64,000 nt of DNA, taken from NCBI RefSeq assembly GCF_037095755.1, contig NZ_JBAWKJ010000002.1, positions 248,001 through 312,000 on the forward strand, written 5' to 3'. The translations under genes and the position numbers were made by a program. Within the stretch, counting starts at the first letter, position 1; each line of letters begins with the position of its first letter. Source of the stretch: Sphingopyxis sp. CCNWLW2 (GTDB lineage Bacteria; Pseudomonadota; Alphaproteobacteria; Sphingomonadales; Sphingomonadaceae). The notes below the pieces were generated by a model. The model did not search any database, was not told the origin of the DNA, and saw only the letters and a list, made by a program, of their open reading frames with translations. Positions 16,386 to 24,631 of this stretch are shown in pieces.

Positions 16386-18707
16386 ATGAAGTCGAATTCG
16401 CGCGCCGTAATGCGGTCGAATCTGTCGCGTGCCGCGCTCGCGGCGGCGATGCTTGTGGGCGCGCAGCCCGCCTGGGCCGCTGAAGACGCGGCCGAGAGCG
16501 GCGGGGCGGGCGAGACGATCGTCGTAACCGGCCTCCGCGAAGCCAGTGTCTCGTCGGCGACCAAGACGGGAACCCCGCTGATCGAAACGGCGCAGACGAT
16601 CACGGTGATCGACAGCGAAGAGCTGGAGCGCCGCAATGCGATCTCGCTCAACCAGGCGGTGGGCTATGTCGCCGGCGTCGCGGCGAACCAGCGCGGCGGC
16701 ACGGTGTCGCGTTACGACCAGATGTATCTGCGCGGCTTTTCGCCCGGCTTTTTCCTCGACGGCATGCGACTGATCGCGGGCCCCTATTCGACCCCGCAGA
16801 CCGATTTCAACCGCATCGAGCAGATCGACATTATGAAGGGGCCGGCCTCGGTCCTCTATGGCAACGGCACCCCGGGTGGCCTCATCAACCTGTCGAGCAA
16901 GAAGCCCGAAGCCGAAGCGTTCGGCCGTTTCGAGGCGCAGGTCGGCAATTATGACAGCCTGCGCTTCGTCGGCGACATCAACCAGCCGCTCGATGCCGAG
17001 GGCAAGTGGCGCGTGCGTCTTGTCGGCGGGTGGCAGAAGGCCGACGGCTTCACCAAGCGCACCGAGAGCGAGCGCTATCACATCAGCCCGATGATCGCCT
17101 TCGCGCCCGACGATCAGACGAATATCACGCTCATCGCATCCTATCAGCACGCGCCATCGGGCAGCGGCTATTCGGGCGTGCCAGCCTATGGCAGCGTGCT
17201 GCTGAACCCCAATGGCCCGATCGAATATCATCTCAACACCGGCGATCCGGCCTATGAAGTCTACGACCACAAGCAGAAATCGGTCGCGCTCTTGTTCCGG
17301 CGCGAGTTCAACGAACATCTGGCGTTCCGCTCGAACGTCCGGTTCCAGAACAACAAGCTGAGCTACCGCCAGCTTTACGTCGGTGGTTTTGCGACGACGG
17401 GCACCGGCCTCAACATCAACACCGATTATTCGACGATCATCCGCGGCGGCGGCGGCGCCGACGAGGATTTCGACACGCTGACGATGGACAGCAGCTTCAA
17501 CGCGAAGTTCGAAACCGCGGGGATCGAGCACGACATATTGGTCGGCCTCGATTATCTCCGCATCACCGGCGAGAATTTCCAGCAGTTCAATACCGGCCAG
17601 ACGACCAACCCGCTCACGAGCATCCCGAACCTCAACCTCTACGCGCCCGTATATGGCGTCGGCATCCCCAGCCTCGACCTGAAGCTGCTCTCACCCGCCT
17701 ACACGAACAGCTATACCACCCGCGACCAGACCGGCATCTATATCCAGGACCAGGTGAAAATCGGCGGGCTCCACCTGATCGCCAGCGGCCGGTGGGACTC
17801 CTATGACCAGCGCACGCTCAACAAGAAGAACCGCGTGCTGACGCCGCTCTCGCAAAGCGCCTTCACGATGCGCTTTGGCGCGCTCTATGAGTTCGAATTC
17901 GGCCTGTCGCCCTATGTGAGCTACACCGAATCCTTCGAACCGCAGGCGGGCGCCGACTATCTCGGCAATCCCTTCTCGCCGACCACGGGCAATATGTATG
18001 AGGCGGGACTGAAATATCAGCCGCGCGGCCTGAATGCGCTCATCACCCTGTCGGCTTACGAACTGAAGCGGCAGAATGTTCCCGTCGGCGATCCGCTCGC
18101 GGGCACCGGCGGCCGCCCGGCAAACTCGCAGATCCAGATCGGCGAAACGCGCGTGCGCGGCGTCGAGCTCGAAGCGCGCGGCGAACTCCGCCCCGGACTC
18201 GATATCATCTTTGCCGGCACCTACACCGATGCGCTGATCACGCAGGGCGCGCCCGCGGTTGCCGCGTCGGCTCCAACGCTCACCCGGCTCGGCACCACCG
18301 GCACGCCCTCGACCACGGGCACCGTCCCGCTCGGCGTGCCCGAATGGCAGGCATCGGGTTTCCTGTCGTACGACTTCGGCCGCGGCGGTGCGGGCGAGGG
18401 CCCGCTTGGCGGCCTCAGCCTCGGCGCGGGTTTCCGCTCTGTTGGAGGTTCTTTCGGCTCGACGAGCTACAAGGTCGTGAACAGCGTGACGACCTTCGAA
18501 CTGTTCAAGACGAAGAGCTTTACGCTGTTCGATGCGATGCTCGCCTACGACCTCGGCCATGCCAGCCCGGCGCTGGACGGCCTCAGCGTCGCGGTGAACG
18601 CGCAGAATCTGTTCGACAAGCAGCATGTGTCGTCCTGCTTCTTCTCGAACAGCTGCTATTTCGGCGCATCGCGGACGGTCGTGGGGTCGCTGCGCTATAA
18701 GTGGTGA
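16386..18707 (+). CDS. TonB-dependent siderophore receptor
   Basis: 773 residues. The signal peptide ends near AQPAWAAEDA. A TonB-box-like stretch ETIVVTGLRE is followed by the plug domain (QTITVIDSEELERRN, YLRGFSPGFFLDGMRL, IEQIDIMKGPASVLYGNGTPGGLINLSSKKP) and a 22-strand barrel ending in GASRTVVGSLRYKW with the terminal aromatic residue. The plug pattern is that of FhuA/FpvA/FoxA-type ferri-siderophore receptors. The siderophore cannot be named from sequence. The neighbouring PepSY genes and the operator-like dyad support iron uptake. A perfect hairpin follows the stop. Confidence 0.93.
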   Translation: MKSNSRAVMRSNLSRAALAAAMLVGAQPAWAAEDAAESGGAGETIVVTGLREASVSSATKTGTPLIETAQTITVIDSEELERRNAISLNQAVGYVAGVAANQRGGTVSRYDQMYLRGFSPGFFLDGMRLIAGPYSTPQTDFNRIEQIDIMKGPASVLYGNGTPGGLINLSSKKPEAEAFGRFEAQVGNYDSLRFVGDINQPLDAEGKWRVRLVGGWQKADGFTKRTESERYHISPMIAFAPDDQTNITLIASYQHAPSGSGYSGVPAYGSVLLNPNGPIEYHLNTGDPAYEVYDHKQKSVALLFRREFNEHLAFRSNVRFQNNKLSYRQLYVGGFATTGTGLNINTDYSTIIRGGGGADEDFDTLTMDSSFNAKFETAGIEHDILVGLDYLRITGENFQQFNTGQTTNPLTSIPNLNLYAPVYGVGIPSLDLKLLSPAYTNSYTTRDQTGIYIQDQVKIGGLHLIASGRWDSYDQRTLNKKNRVLTPLSQSAFTMRFGALYEFEFGLSPYVSYTESFEPQAGADYLGNPFSPTTGNMYEAGLKYQPRGLNALITLSAYELKRQNVPVGDPLAGTGGRPANSQIQIGETRVRGVELEARGELRPGLDIIFAGTYTDALITQGAPAVAASAPTLTRLGTTGTPSTTGTVPLGVPEWQASGFLSYDFGRGGAGEGPLGGLSLGAGFRSVGGSFGSTSYKVVNSVTTFELFKTKSFTLFDAMLAYDLGHASPALDGLSVAVNAQNLFDKQHVSSCFFSNSCYFGASRTVVGSLRYKW

Positions 18708-18737
18708 GATATCGTCCGGTTGAACCGGGCGAAGAGG

Positions 18738-18787
18738 CGAACAGCCGGCTTTCGGATAGCGCGATCCGAAAGCCGGCTGTTCGTTTG
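18738..18787 (+). terminator. Rho-independent terminator of the receptor gene
   Basis: A perfect 20-base-pair stem is formed by 18738-18757 and 18764-18783 (outer bases CGAACAGCCGG) with a 6-base loop AGCGCG, followed by TTTG. It starts about 30 bases after the receptor stop. The stem is exceptionally long and symmetric, so it could also stop transcripts from the opposite side. Confidence 0.85.
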
Positions 18788-18874
18788 CCAGCTGAAGCCT
18801 ATCTGTTCCGCCTTGGTCAGCGACTTCAGAATTATGGGGTAGCGACCACCGCGGTGATCACATGATGAAAGTGG

Positions 18875-19648
18875 TCAGACGTTGCGGTAACCGACCTTCC
18901 ACGGATCAGAGTTTTCCTTCATGCCCGGTAGGTAGGGCGCCAGCAGGTCGAGGTCGCCATAGTCGTAGCTGAGCTTGGGAAGATCGACCTTGCGCGGCTG
19001 GAAGATCAGCGAAAATTCGTTGGAGCCGCGCACGAACTCCGCATCCGACAGATCGACGCCGCATAAAACCGTGTTGTAGGCGAGCAGGCCGGGCGTCCAG
19101 AGCGAGACATGGCCACCCCAAAGCCCCCGGTGCGGATCGGGAACGGTGATACAAACCCATCCGCCGGGCGCACAATTTTCGATCAGGCGAGAGATGAACT
19201 CGCCCGCGTTTTGCTGATGCTCCAGCACATGGGATGCCCAAACCAGATCGAACCGTTCTTCGCTTTCGTAACGATTGAAGTCGGCGTTGACGATTTCGAT
19301 CCCGTCTTCGGTCCTGCTGCGTGCGTAGACCGAGGTTCCCAGGTCGATGCACACGACTCGGCTGCCGCTTTCCTTGAATCGCCTGGCATGTTCGCCGCCT
19401 CCAGACCCGACATCGAGGACCGCCTTGGGCTGCCGTTTCAATACGTGGTCCAGCGCATAGAGCGCGCGATATTTGATCGGACCGGGGCGGGGGTCGCGAA
19501 ATATATTCAGGCCGAAAAAGGACAGCCCCGGTGAGAAGGCGTAGGTCAGATTGAGGTTAAGCGCGCTGAGGGTGTTCCTCGCGAACGCCTTCAGCTTACG
19601 ATGCTGGATGTGCGAAGCGGAATCTGGGGACGTGAAATCTTCGGACAC
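18875..19648 (-). CDS. Class I SAM-dependent methyltransferase
   Basis: 257 residues. The SAM-binding motif I is VLDVGSGGGEHARRF, followed by the acidic strand end VVCIDLG, a VNADFNRY segment (motif II-like) and WASHVLEHQQN (the SHVLEH signature of methyltransferase-11/23 type enzymes). The substrate is unknown. Enzymes of this kind often modify lipids, quinones or surface sugars. GTG 19648 is chosen because AGAGAGG lies 5 bases before it; an ATG at 19702 would add 18 residues without a ribosome site. Base composition is noticeably less GC-rich than flanking genes, and the gene lies just beyond the 3' end of tRNA-Lys, both mild signs of acquisition. Confidence 0.8.
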   Translation of the reverse strand: MSEDFTSPDSASHIQHRKLKAFARNTLSALNLNLTYAFSPGLSFFGLNIFRDPRPGPIKYRALYALDHVLKRQPKAVLDVGSGGGEHARRFKESGSRVVCIDLGTSVYARSRTEDGIEIVNADFNRYESEERFDLVWASHVLEHQQNAGEFISRLIENCAPGGWVCITVPDPHRGLWGGHVSLWTPGLLAYNTVLCGVDLSDAEFVRGSNEFSLIFQPRKVDLPKLSYDYGDLDLLAPYLPGMKENSDPWKVGYRNV

Positions 19649-19849
19649 ATGGACCTCTCTTTCGGAAAGTCGTCGAGTAGTTGGTGCGATTGTCCGGGTC
19701 AATGGCAGTGAAATTCGAAAGCGGAAGGCCGACCGAAAGCAGGGCTTGGGCGCGCTATCAACTTGCAGCGTCTCACCAAATCACGATCTCGCAAAGGCGA
19801 ACGGTCGAGAACATCGCGCCGGAGCTGTTGCGGTCGTTTGTCTTGAAAT

Positions 19850-19925
19850 TGGTGAGCCCTGCTGGGTTCGAACCAGCGACCTACTGATTAAAAGTCAGTT
19901 GCTCTACCGACTGAGCTAAGGGCCC
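19850..19925 (-). tRNA. tRNA-Lys (anticodon TTT)
   Basis: The reverse complement folds as a 76-base tRNA: acceptor GGGCCCT with AGGGCTC (one G-T pair), D arm AGCTCAGTCGGTAGAGC, anticodon arm ACTGACTTTTAATCAGT with anticodon TTT, T arm CTGGTTCGAACCAG. The CCA end is encoded (19850-19852). It stands alone between folK and the methyltransferase gene. Confidence 0.97.
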
Positions 19926-19968
19926 ATCGCGGCGCCGTCGAAGCGGGCTTGCGAAGTGAGCCGTCGCC

Positions 19969-20490
19969 CTAGTGCGCCGATGCGTCCCGGTCAACCGGCT
20001 TCGGACGCGAAAGTCGCGCGGCGAGTTGACGGACGCTGCGGCCGTGCAGCGGATGCTGCCATTCGGGGACGATCGCGCGCAGCGGGCCGAGCACGAACGC
20101 ACGCTGTTCAATGGCGGGATGCGGGATGGTGAGCGCGCCGTCGGACCAGGTGCCGCCCGACCAGAGCAGGATGTCGAGGTCGAGCGTCCGCGCGCTCCAG
20201 CGCTGGCCGGTGCGGCGGCCGAAGCTCGCCTCGATCGCCTGCAGCCGTGCGAGCATTTCGGGCGGACTGAGCGGTGAGGCGACGAGCGCGACGGCGTTCG
20301 CGTAGCGCCGGCGCGACGGGCCGAGCGGGTCGCTCGCGATGATCGGGCTCGCGTCGACTGCCTCGATATCGGCACTCTCCAGCGCCGCCAGCGCGGCGAG
20401 CAGCACCGCGCGCGGGTCGCCGAACCGCGCATGGCGCCGATTCGATCCGAGCCCGATGGCATAGAGGGGAAGCGGCATTGCGTTGCTCAT
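19969..20490 (-). CDS. folK: HPPK, 2-amino-4-hydroxy-6-hydroxymethyldihydropteridine diphosphokinase
   Basis: 173-residue enzyme that moves pyrophosphate from ATP to hydroxymethyl-dihydropterin in folate synthesis. The N-terminal YAIGLGSN, the middle RYANAVALVAS, and the signature RTLDLDILLWSG followed by IPHPAIEQRAFVLGPL are diagnostic. ATG 20490 is used; a second in-frame ATG lies four codons later. It is divergent from the uracil-DNA glycosylase gene with very little space, so their promoters must overlap. Confidence 0.95.
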   Translation of the reverse strand: MSNAMPLPLYAIGLGSNRRHARFGDPRAVLLAALAALESADIEAVDASPIIASDPLGPSRRRYANAVALVASPLSPPEMLARLQAIEASFGRRTGQRWSARTLDLDILLWSGGTWSDGALTIPHPAIEQRAFVLGPLRAIVPEWQHPLHGRSVRQLAARLSRPKPVDRDASAH

Positions 20491-20513
20491 GGCGCAGCGC
20501 CTATCGCAGATGC

Positions 20514-21203
20514 GTGGAAATTGACAGCCCATTACCCGGAACCGAGCCGCCGCGTGACTGCCCGCGCTGTCCGCGGCTCGTTGCTTTGCGGCGCGAATGT
20601 CAAATTGAGCACCCCGATTGGTGGAACGCGCCGGTCCATGCATTCGGCGATCCCGACGCCTGGCTCGCTTTTGCGGGACTCGCGCCGGGCAAGCATGGCG
20701 CGAACCGGACCGGCCGGCCTTTCACGGGCGATTATGCGGGCGATCTGTTGTTTGCGACGCTTGCCGAGTTCGAGCTGAGTAAGGGGGCTTACGACGCGCG
20801 GATCGACGATGGGCTGACGCTCGACGGCGCGATTATCGTCAACAGCGTCAAATGCCTGCCGCCGCAGAACAAGCCGACACCGGTGGAAATCGCGAACTGT
20901 CGGCCGTTTTTCGAGATGCAGTTGGCAGCGTTGCCGAATGTTCGCGTGATCATCGCGTTAGGACGGATCGCGCATGACGCCACGCTAAGGGCGGCGGGCG
21001 CCCGCCTCGCGGGCTCCCCCTTCGGCCACGGCGCAGTGCATATGCTGCCCGATGGACGGCATCTGATCGATAGCTACCACTGCTCGCGCTACAACACGAA
21101 CACCGGGCGGCTGACGCCAGAAATGTTCGCCGATGTCTTCCGGACCGCGCTGGCGCTGAAGAATCAGACCAGCGGGCCGAATTCCTCGACCAGCCCGCGG
21201 TAA
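20514..21203 (+). CDS. Family 5 uracil-DNA glycosylase (UDGb type)
   Basis: About 229 residues. It removes uracil and other deaminated bases from DNA as the first step of base excision repair. Family signature GLAPGKHGANRTGRPFTGD with AGDLLF is the motif-1 region, NSVKCLPPQNKPTP the middle motif, and SYHCSRYNTNTGRLT the leucine-loop region. Four cysteines expected to hold a [4Fe-4S] cluster are visible: two in DCPRCPRL, one in VKCLPP and one in ANCRPF. The start is unclear: GTG 20514 is used, as an in-frame TTG at 20478 lies inside folK. Confidence 0.88.
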   Translation: MEIDSPLPGTEPPRDCPRCPRLVALRRECQIEHPDWWNAPVHAFGDPDAWLAFAGLAPGKHGANRTGRPFTGDYAGDLLFATLAEFELSKGAYDARIDDGLTLDGAIIVNSVKCLPPQNKPTPVEIANCRPFFEMQLAALPNVRVIIALGRIAHDATLRAAGARLAGSPFGHGAVHMLPDGRHLIDSYHCSRYNTNTGRLTPEMFADVFRTALALKNQTSGPNSSTSPR

Positions 21204-21640
21204 AGCACGCGCTTGAACGGGACGATCAGCTTCTCGATCTCGTTCAGCTCGGCCCATTTCCACGCGCGAAATTCCTGATGCTTGGTGTGGATGTTGACGT
21301 CGCCATCCTCACCCATGAAACGCATCAGGAACCAGTGCTGGCGCTGGCCGCGATATTTACCGCCCCACATCTTGCCGATCAGATGGTCGGGCAGGTCATA
21401 AAAATATTCCTCGCGGCTGCGCGCGATGATTTCGACCAGCCCGCCATGGACGCCGGTTTCCTCGCTGAGTTCGCGGATTGCCGCTTGCTCGGCATCTTCG
21501 CCATCGTCGATCCCACCCTGCGGCATCTGCCACGCCTCGCTCGACGTATCGAGCCGCTGGCCGACGAAGACGCGGCCGTCGCGATTGGCGAGCATGACGC
21601 CCGCGCAGGGGCGATAGGGGAGGGAGCTATGATCGATCAT
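21164..21640 (-). CDS. rppH: RNA pyrophosphohydrolase (Nudix)
   Basis: 158 residues. It converts 5'-triphosphate mRNA ends to monophosphate and so starts RNA decay; some members also cleave dinucleoside polyphosphates. The Nudix box is GGIDDGEDAEQAAIRELSEETGV. N-terminal YRPCAGVMLANRDGRVFVGQR and QMPQGGID, and later WFLMRF and FRAWKW, match the RppH/YgdP group. Its ATG overlaps the stop of the upstream esterase gene (ATGA), so the two are co-translated. It is convergent with the glycosylase gene, and their 3' ends overlap by about 40 bases. Confidence 0.92.
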   Translation of the reverse strand: MIDHSSLPYRPCAGVMLANRDGRVFVGQRLDTSSEAWQMPQGGIDDGEDAEQAAIRELSEETGVHGGLVEIIARSREEYFYDLPDHLIGKMWGGKYRGQRQHWFLMRFMGEDGDVNIHTKHQEFRAWKWAELNEIEKLIVPFKRVLYRGLVEEFGPLV

Positions 21641-22584
21641 GCCGCCCCGGTAGCTTCGGCGACGATCGCTTTCAATACGGTCAATGCCCCGCGAATATCT
21701 TCTTTGGCGCTCGGAATCCCCTGCGCCAGGTTGATATAGCCGTGGATCGTGCCCGCCGCCTCGCGATAGGTGGTGGGCACCCCGGCCTCGATCAGCTTCG
21801 CCGCATAGGCGCGGCCCTGGTCGCGCAGCGGGTCGAGCCCGGCAGTGATCAGGAGCGTCGGAGGCAGACCCTCGGCCGAAAAATCGAGCGGCGACGCGCG
21901 GTAGTCGGCGGGGTCGGCGGCGTAGTGATTGCCGAACCACGTCATGCTGCCCTGCGTCAGCAAATGGCCTTCGCCAAAATCGCGATAGCTTTGCCAATCA
22001 TCGTGCGTCGTCACGGCGGGATAGATGGGGTGGATCGCGATCACAGGCTTCGAAGCCGGCTTGTCGCGCAGCGTAAGCGCGGTCGCGATCGTCAGATTCC
22101 CCCCGGCGCTTTCACCCGAGAGCACAAGCCCCGTGCAGGGGATATTGTCGGCGACCCAGCGCGTCGCGGCTTCGCAATCGATTGGTGCGGCGGGGAAGGG
22201 ATGTTCGGGGGCGAGACGATAATCTACCGCGATCACGGGCATGTCGAGCAGCCGTGCCGCCTCGGCGCAATAGGCGTCATGCGTGTCGAGATCGCCGATC
22301 ACCCAGCCGCCGCCGTGATAAAAGACCATCACCGGGCCGGTTTCGCGGTCCGGGCGATTGTCATAGATGCGGATGGCGATCTCACCGGCGGGGCCGGGGA
22401 TGGTGCGATTCTCGACCTGCCTGATCTCGCCGCGCGGCACATCGGCGAGCTGGCCCATCACGCGAAACATTTCGCGCGCGCCTTCGGGCGGCATCTCTTC
22501 CATCTTCGGGCCTTCCTGCGCATTCAGGAAGGCAAGGAAAGCCGCCACGTCGGGGCGCGTAAAATGGGTGGTGCCGTCGGTCAT
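21637..22584 (-). CDS. Alpha/beta hydrolase, HSL-type lipase/esterase
   Basis: 315 residues. The hormone-sensitive-lipase family oxyanion motif is FYHGGGWVIGDLDTHD, the nucleophile elbow GESAGG, and the acid/His pair is in GLDPLRDQG and GTIHGYINL. It hydrolyses short acyl esters in the cytosol; the natural substrate is unknown. It is first in a two-gene minus-strand unit with rppH and is divergent from korA. Confidence 0.9.
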   Translation of the reverse strand: MTDGTTHFTRPDVAAFLAFLNAQEGPKMEEMPPEGAREMFRVMGQLADVPRGEIRQVENRTIPGPAGEIAIRIYDNRPDRETGPVMVFYHGGGWVIGDLDTHDAYCAEAARLLDMPVIAVDYRLAPEHPFPAAPIDCEAATRWVADNIPCTGLVLSGESAGGNLTIATALTLRDKPASKPVIAIHPIYPAVTTHDDWQSYRDFGEGHLLTQGSMTWFGNHYAADPADYRASPLDFSAEGLPPTLLITAGLDPLRDQGRAYAAKLIEAGVPTTYREAAGTIHGYINLAQGIPSAKEDIRGALTVLKAIVAEATGAA

Positions 22585-22768
22585 CTGCGTCTCTCCCTGA
22601 TCGCTGTTTTCGCCATGCTATTCGGGATCGGCGGGGCAAATTCAATCCCGAAATGAAACTCACCTGCGCTTCACGCTTTGCACGGTACAATTTTTTCTCA
22701 ATTGCGGCTTGGCGCTCACCGGCCTAGGCCGATGTCACAGGTTCGCAAGATTTGAGGCAGAAGAGATA

Positions 22769-24631
22769 ATGGCGACAGCGGTAGTGGACCAGGCCGACAA
22801 ACGGCAGTCCCCCCTTTCGGATGCGGTAGTTGTACGATTTGCCGGGGACAGTGGCGACGGGATGCAGTTGACCGGCGGTCAATTCACTCTGTCCTCCGCG
22901 CTGGCGGGCAACGACTTTGCGACCTTCCCCGATTTCCCCGCAGAAATCCGCGCGCCGCAGGGCACGCTGTTCGGCGTGTCGGCGTTCCAGATCAATTTCG
23001 GATCATCGGCGATCGACACCGCGGGCGATGCCCCCGACGTGCTCGTCGCGATGAACCCCGCCGCGCTCAAGACCAACGTGCCGCAATTGAAGCAGGGCGG
23101 CCTGATCATCGCCGACGAGGGCGAGTTCAACGACCGCAACCTCGCCAAGGCGAAATATGAGGCGAACCCGCTCGACGACGGCAGCCTCGCGAAATGGCAG
23201 TTGCTCAAGCTCAACATCAGCCAGCTGACGATGGATGCCGTGAAGCCGTTCGGGCTCGGCAACAAGGAAGCCTTGCGCTGCAAGAATATGTGGACGCTGG
23301 GGCTCGCGCTCTGGATGTTCGACCGCGACCGCCAGCCGCTGATCGACTGGCTCAACGCGAAGTTCGCGAAGGCGCCCGATCTCGCCGCCGCGAACGTCGC
23401 CGCGCTCAATGCAGGGCACGCCTATGGCGAGACCGCCGAACTCGCGGGGCCGCTCAAACAGCATCATGTCGATCCCGCGCCGGTCGCGCCCGGCCTCTAC
23501 CGCACGCTGACCGGCGCCGAGGGCATCGCGCTCGGCCTCGTCGCGGGCGCGCAGCTCGCCAAGCTGCCGATGTTCTTCGGCGGTTATCCGATCACCCCGG
23601 CCTCGGCGATCCTGCATCATTTGTCGCGGCTCAAGGAATATGACGTCACGACCTTCCAGGCCGAGGACGAAATCGCCGCCATCTGTTCGGCGATCGGCGC
23701 CAGCTATGGCGGCTCGCTGGGCGTCACGTCGTCATCGGGCCCCGGCATTGCGCTGAAGGGCGAGGCGATGGGCCTTGCGATTATGACCGAGCTGCCGCTC
23801 GTCATCGTCAACTCGCAGCGCGGCGGCCCCTCGACGGGCCTGCCGACGAAGACCGAGCAGTCCGATCTCTATCAGGCGGTCTATGGCCGCAACGGTGACG
23901 CGCCGATGCCCGTGGTCGCCGCGCGCTCGCCCGGCGACGCGTTCGAATGCGCGATCGAGGCGGTGCGCATCGCGGTGCAATATATGACCCCGGTGATGCT
24001 GCTCACCGACGGCTATATCGCCAATGCGGCGGAGCCGTGGGCGGTGCCCGATCTCACGACCTACGAAGCCTTCCCGGTCGAATTCCTCACCGAAGCGCCC
24101 GAGGGCGGGTTCAAGCCCTATGGCCGCGATGAAAATCTCAAGCGTCCGTGGGTGAAGCCGGGTACGCCGGGCCTGCTCCACCGGATCGGCGGGATCGAGA
24201 AGGAACTCGACACCGGGCACATCAACTATGCGCCCGAAAACCATCAGGCGATGACCGATATCCGCAAGGACAAGATCGACGGCATCAAGGTCCCCGACCA
24301 GGTCGTCGAACTCGGTGCCGAGGGCGGCAAGCTCGCGGTCGTCGGCTGGGGCTCGACCTTCGGGCCGATCCATCAGGCGGTGCGTCGCAAGCGCGCCGAA
24401 GGGCTCGACGTCAGCCATGTCCATATCCGCCATATCTGGCCGCTGCCCGCCAATCTCGGCGAATTGCTCAAGAGCTATGACAAGGTGATCGTGCCCGAGA
24501 TGAACACCGGCCAGCTCAAGACGGTGCTGCGCGACCAGTATCTGGTCGATGCCAAGCCGGTGAACAAGGTGTCGGGCCAGCCCTTCACCATCGCCGAAAT
24601 CGAAGCCGCCATCGAGGAGGCACTCAAGTGA
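22769..24631 (+). CDS. korA: 2-oxoglutarate:ferredoxin oxidoreductase, alpha subunit (gamma-alpha fusion)
   Basis: 620 residues. The N-terminal gamma domain has VVRFAGDSGDGMQLTGGQF and ATFPDFPAEIRAP; the alpha domain begins near FFGGYPITPASAILHHL and holds TSSSGPGIALKGEAMGLA. KorAB oxidatively decarboxylates 2-oxoglutarate to succinyl-CoA with thiamine diphosphate and passes electrons to ferredoxin. ATG 22769 has an AAGAG site just upstream and removes a spurious 20-residue N-terminus. Its stop overlaps the korB start, giving a two-gene operon. No separate ferredoxin gene lies nearby. Confidence 0.93.
   Translation: MATAVVDQADKRQSPLSDAVVVRFAGDSGDGMQLTGGQFTLSSALAGNDFATFPDFPAEIRAPQGTLFGVSAFQINFGSSAIDTAGDAPDVLVAMNPAALKTNVPQLKQGGLIIADEGEFNDRNLAKAKYEANPLDDGSLAKWQLLKLNISQLTMDAVKPFGLGNKEALRCKNMWTLGLALWMFDRDRQPLIDWLNAKFAKAPDLAAANVAALNAGHAYGETAELAGPLKQHHVDPAPVAPGLYRTLTGAEGIALGLVAGAQLAKLPMFFGGYPITPASAILHHLSRLKEYDVTTFQAEDEIAAICSAIGASYGGSLGVTSSSGPGIALKGEAMGLAIMTELPLVIVNSQRGGPSTGLPTKTEQSDLYQAVYGRNGDAPMPVVAARSPGDAFECAIEAVRIAVQYMTPVMLLTDGYIANAAEPWAVPDLTTYEAFPVEFLTEAPEGGFKPYGRDENLKRPWVKPGTPGLLHRIGGIEKELDTGHINYAPENHQAMTDIRKDKIDGIKVPDQVVELGAEGGKLAVVGWGSTFGPIHQAVRRKRAEGLDVSHVHIRHIWPLPANLGELLKSYDKVIVPEMNTGQLKTVLRDQYLVDAKPVNKVSGQPFTIAEIEAAIEEALK

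Noticed and set aside
19850..19925. tRNA-Lys as a present integration site with att repeats
   Set aside because: The tRNA is complete with CCA and I found no copy of its 3' end within a few kb and no integrase.
22720..22731. Palindrome CGGCCTAGGCCG before korA
   Set aside because: A perfect 12-base palindrome is readable but such GC palindromes arise by chance and no regulator class is suggested.
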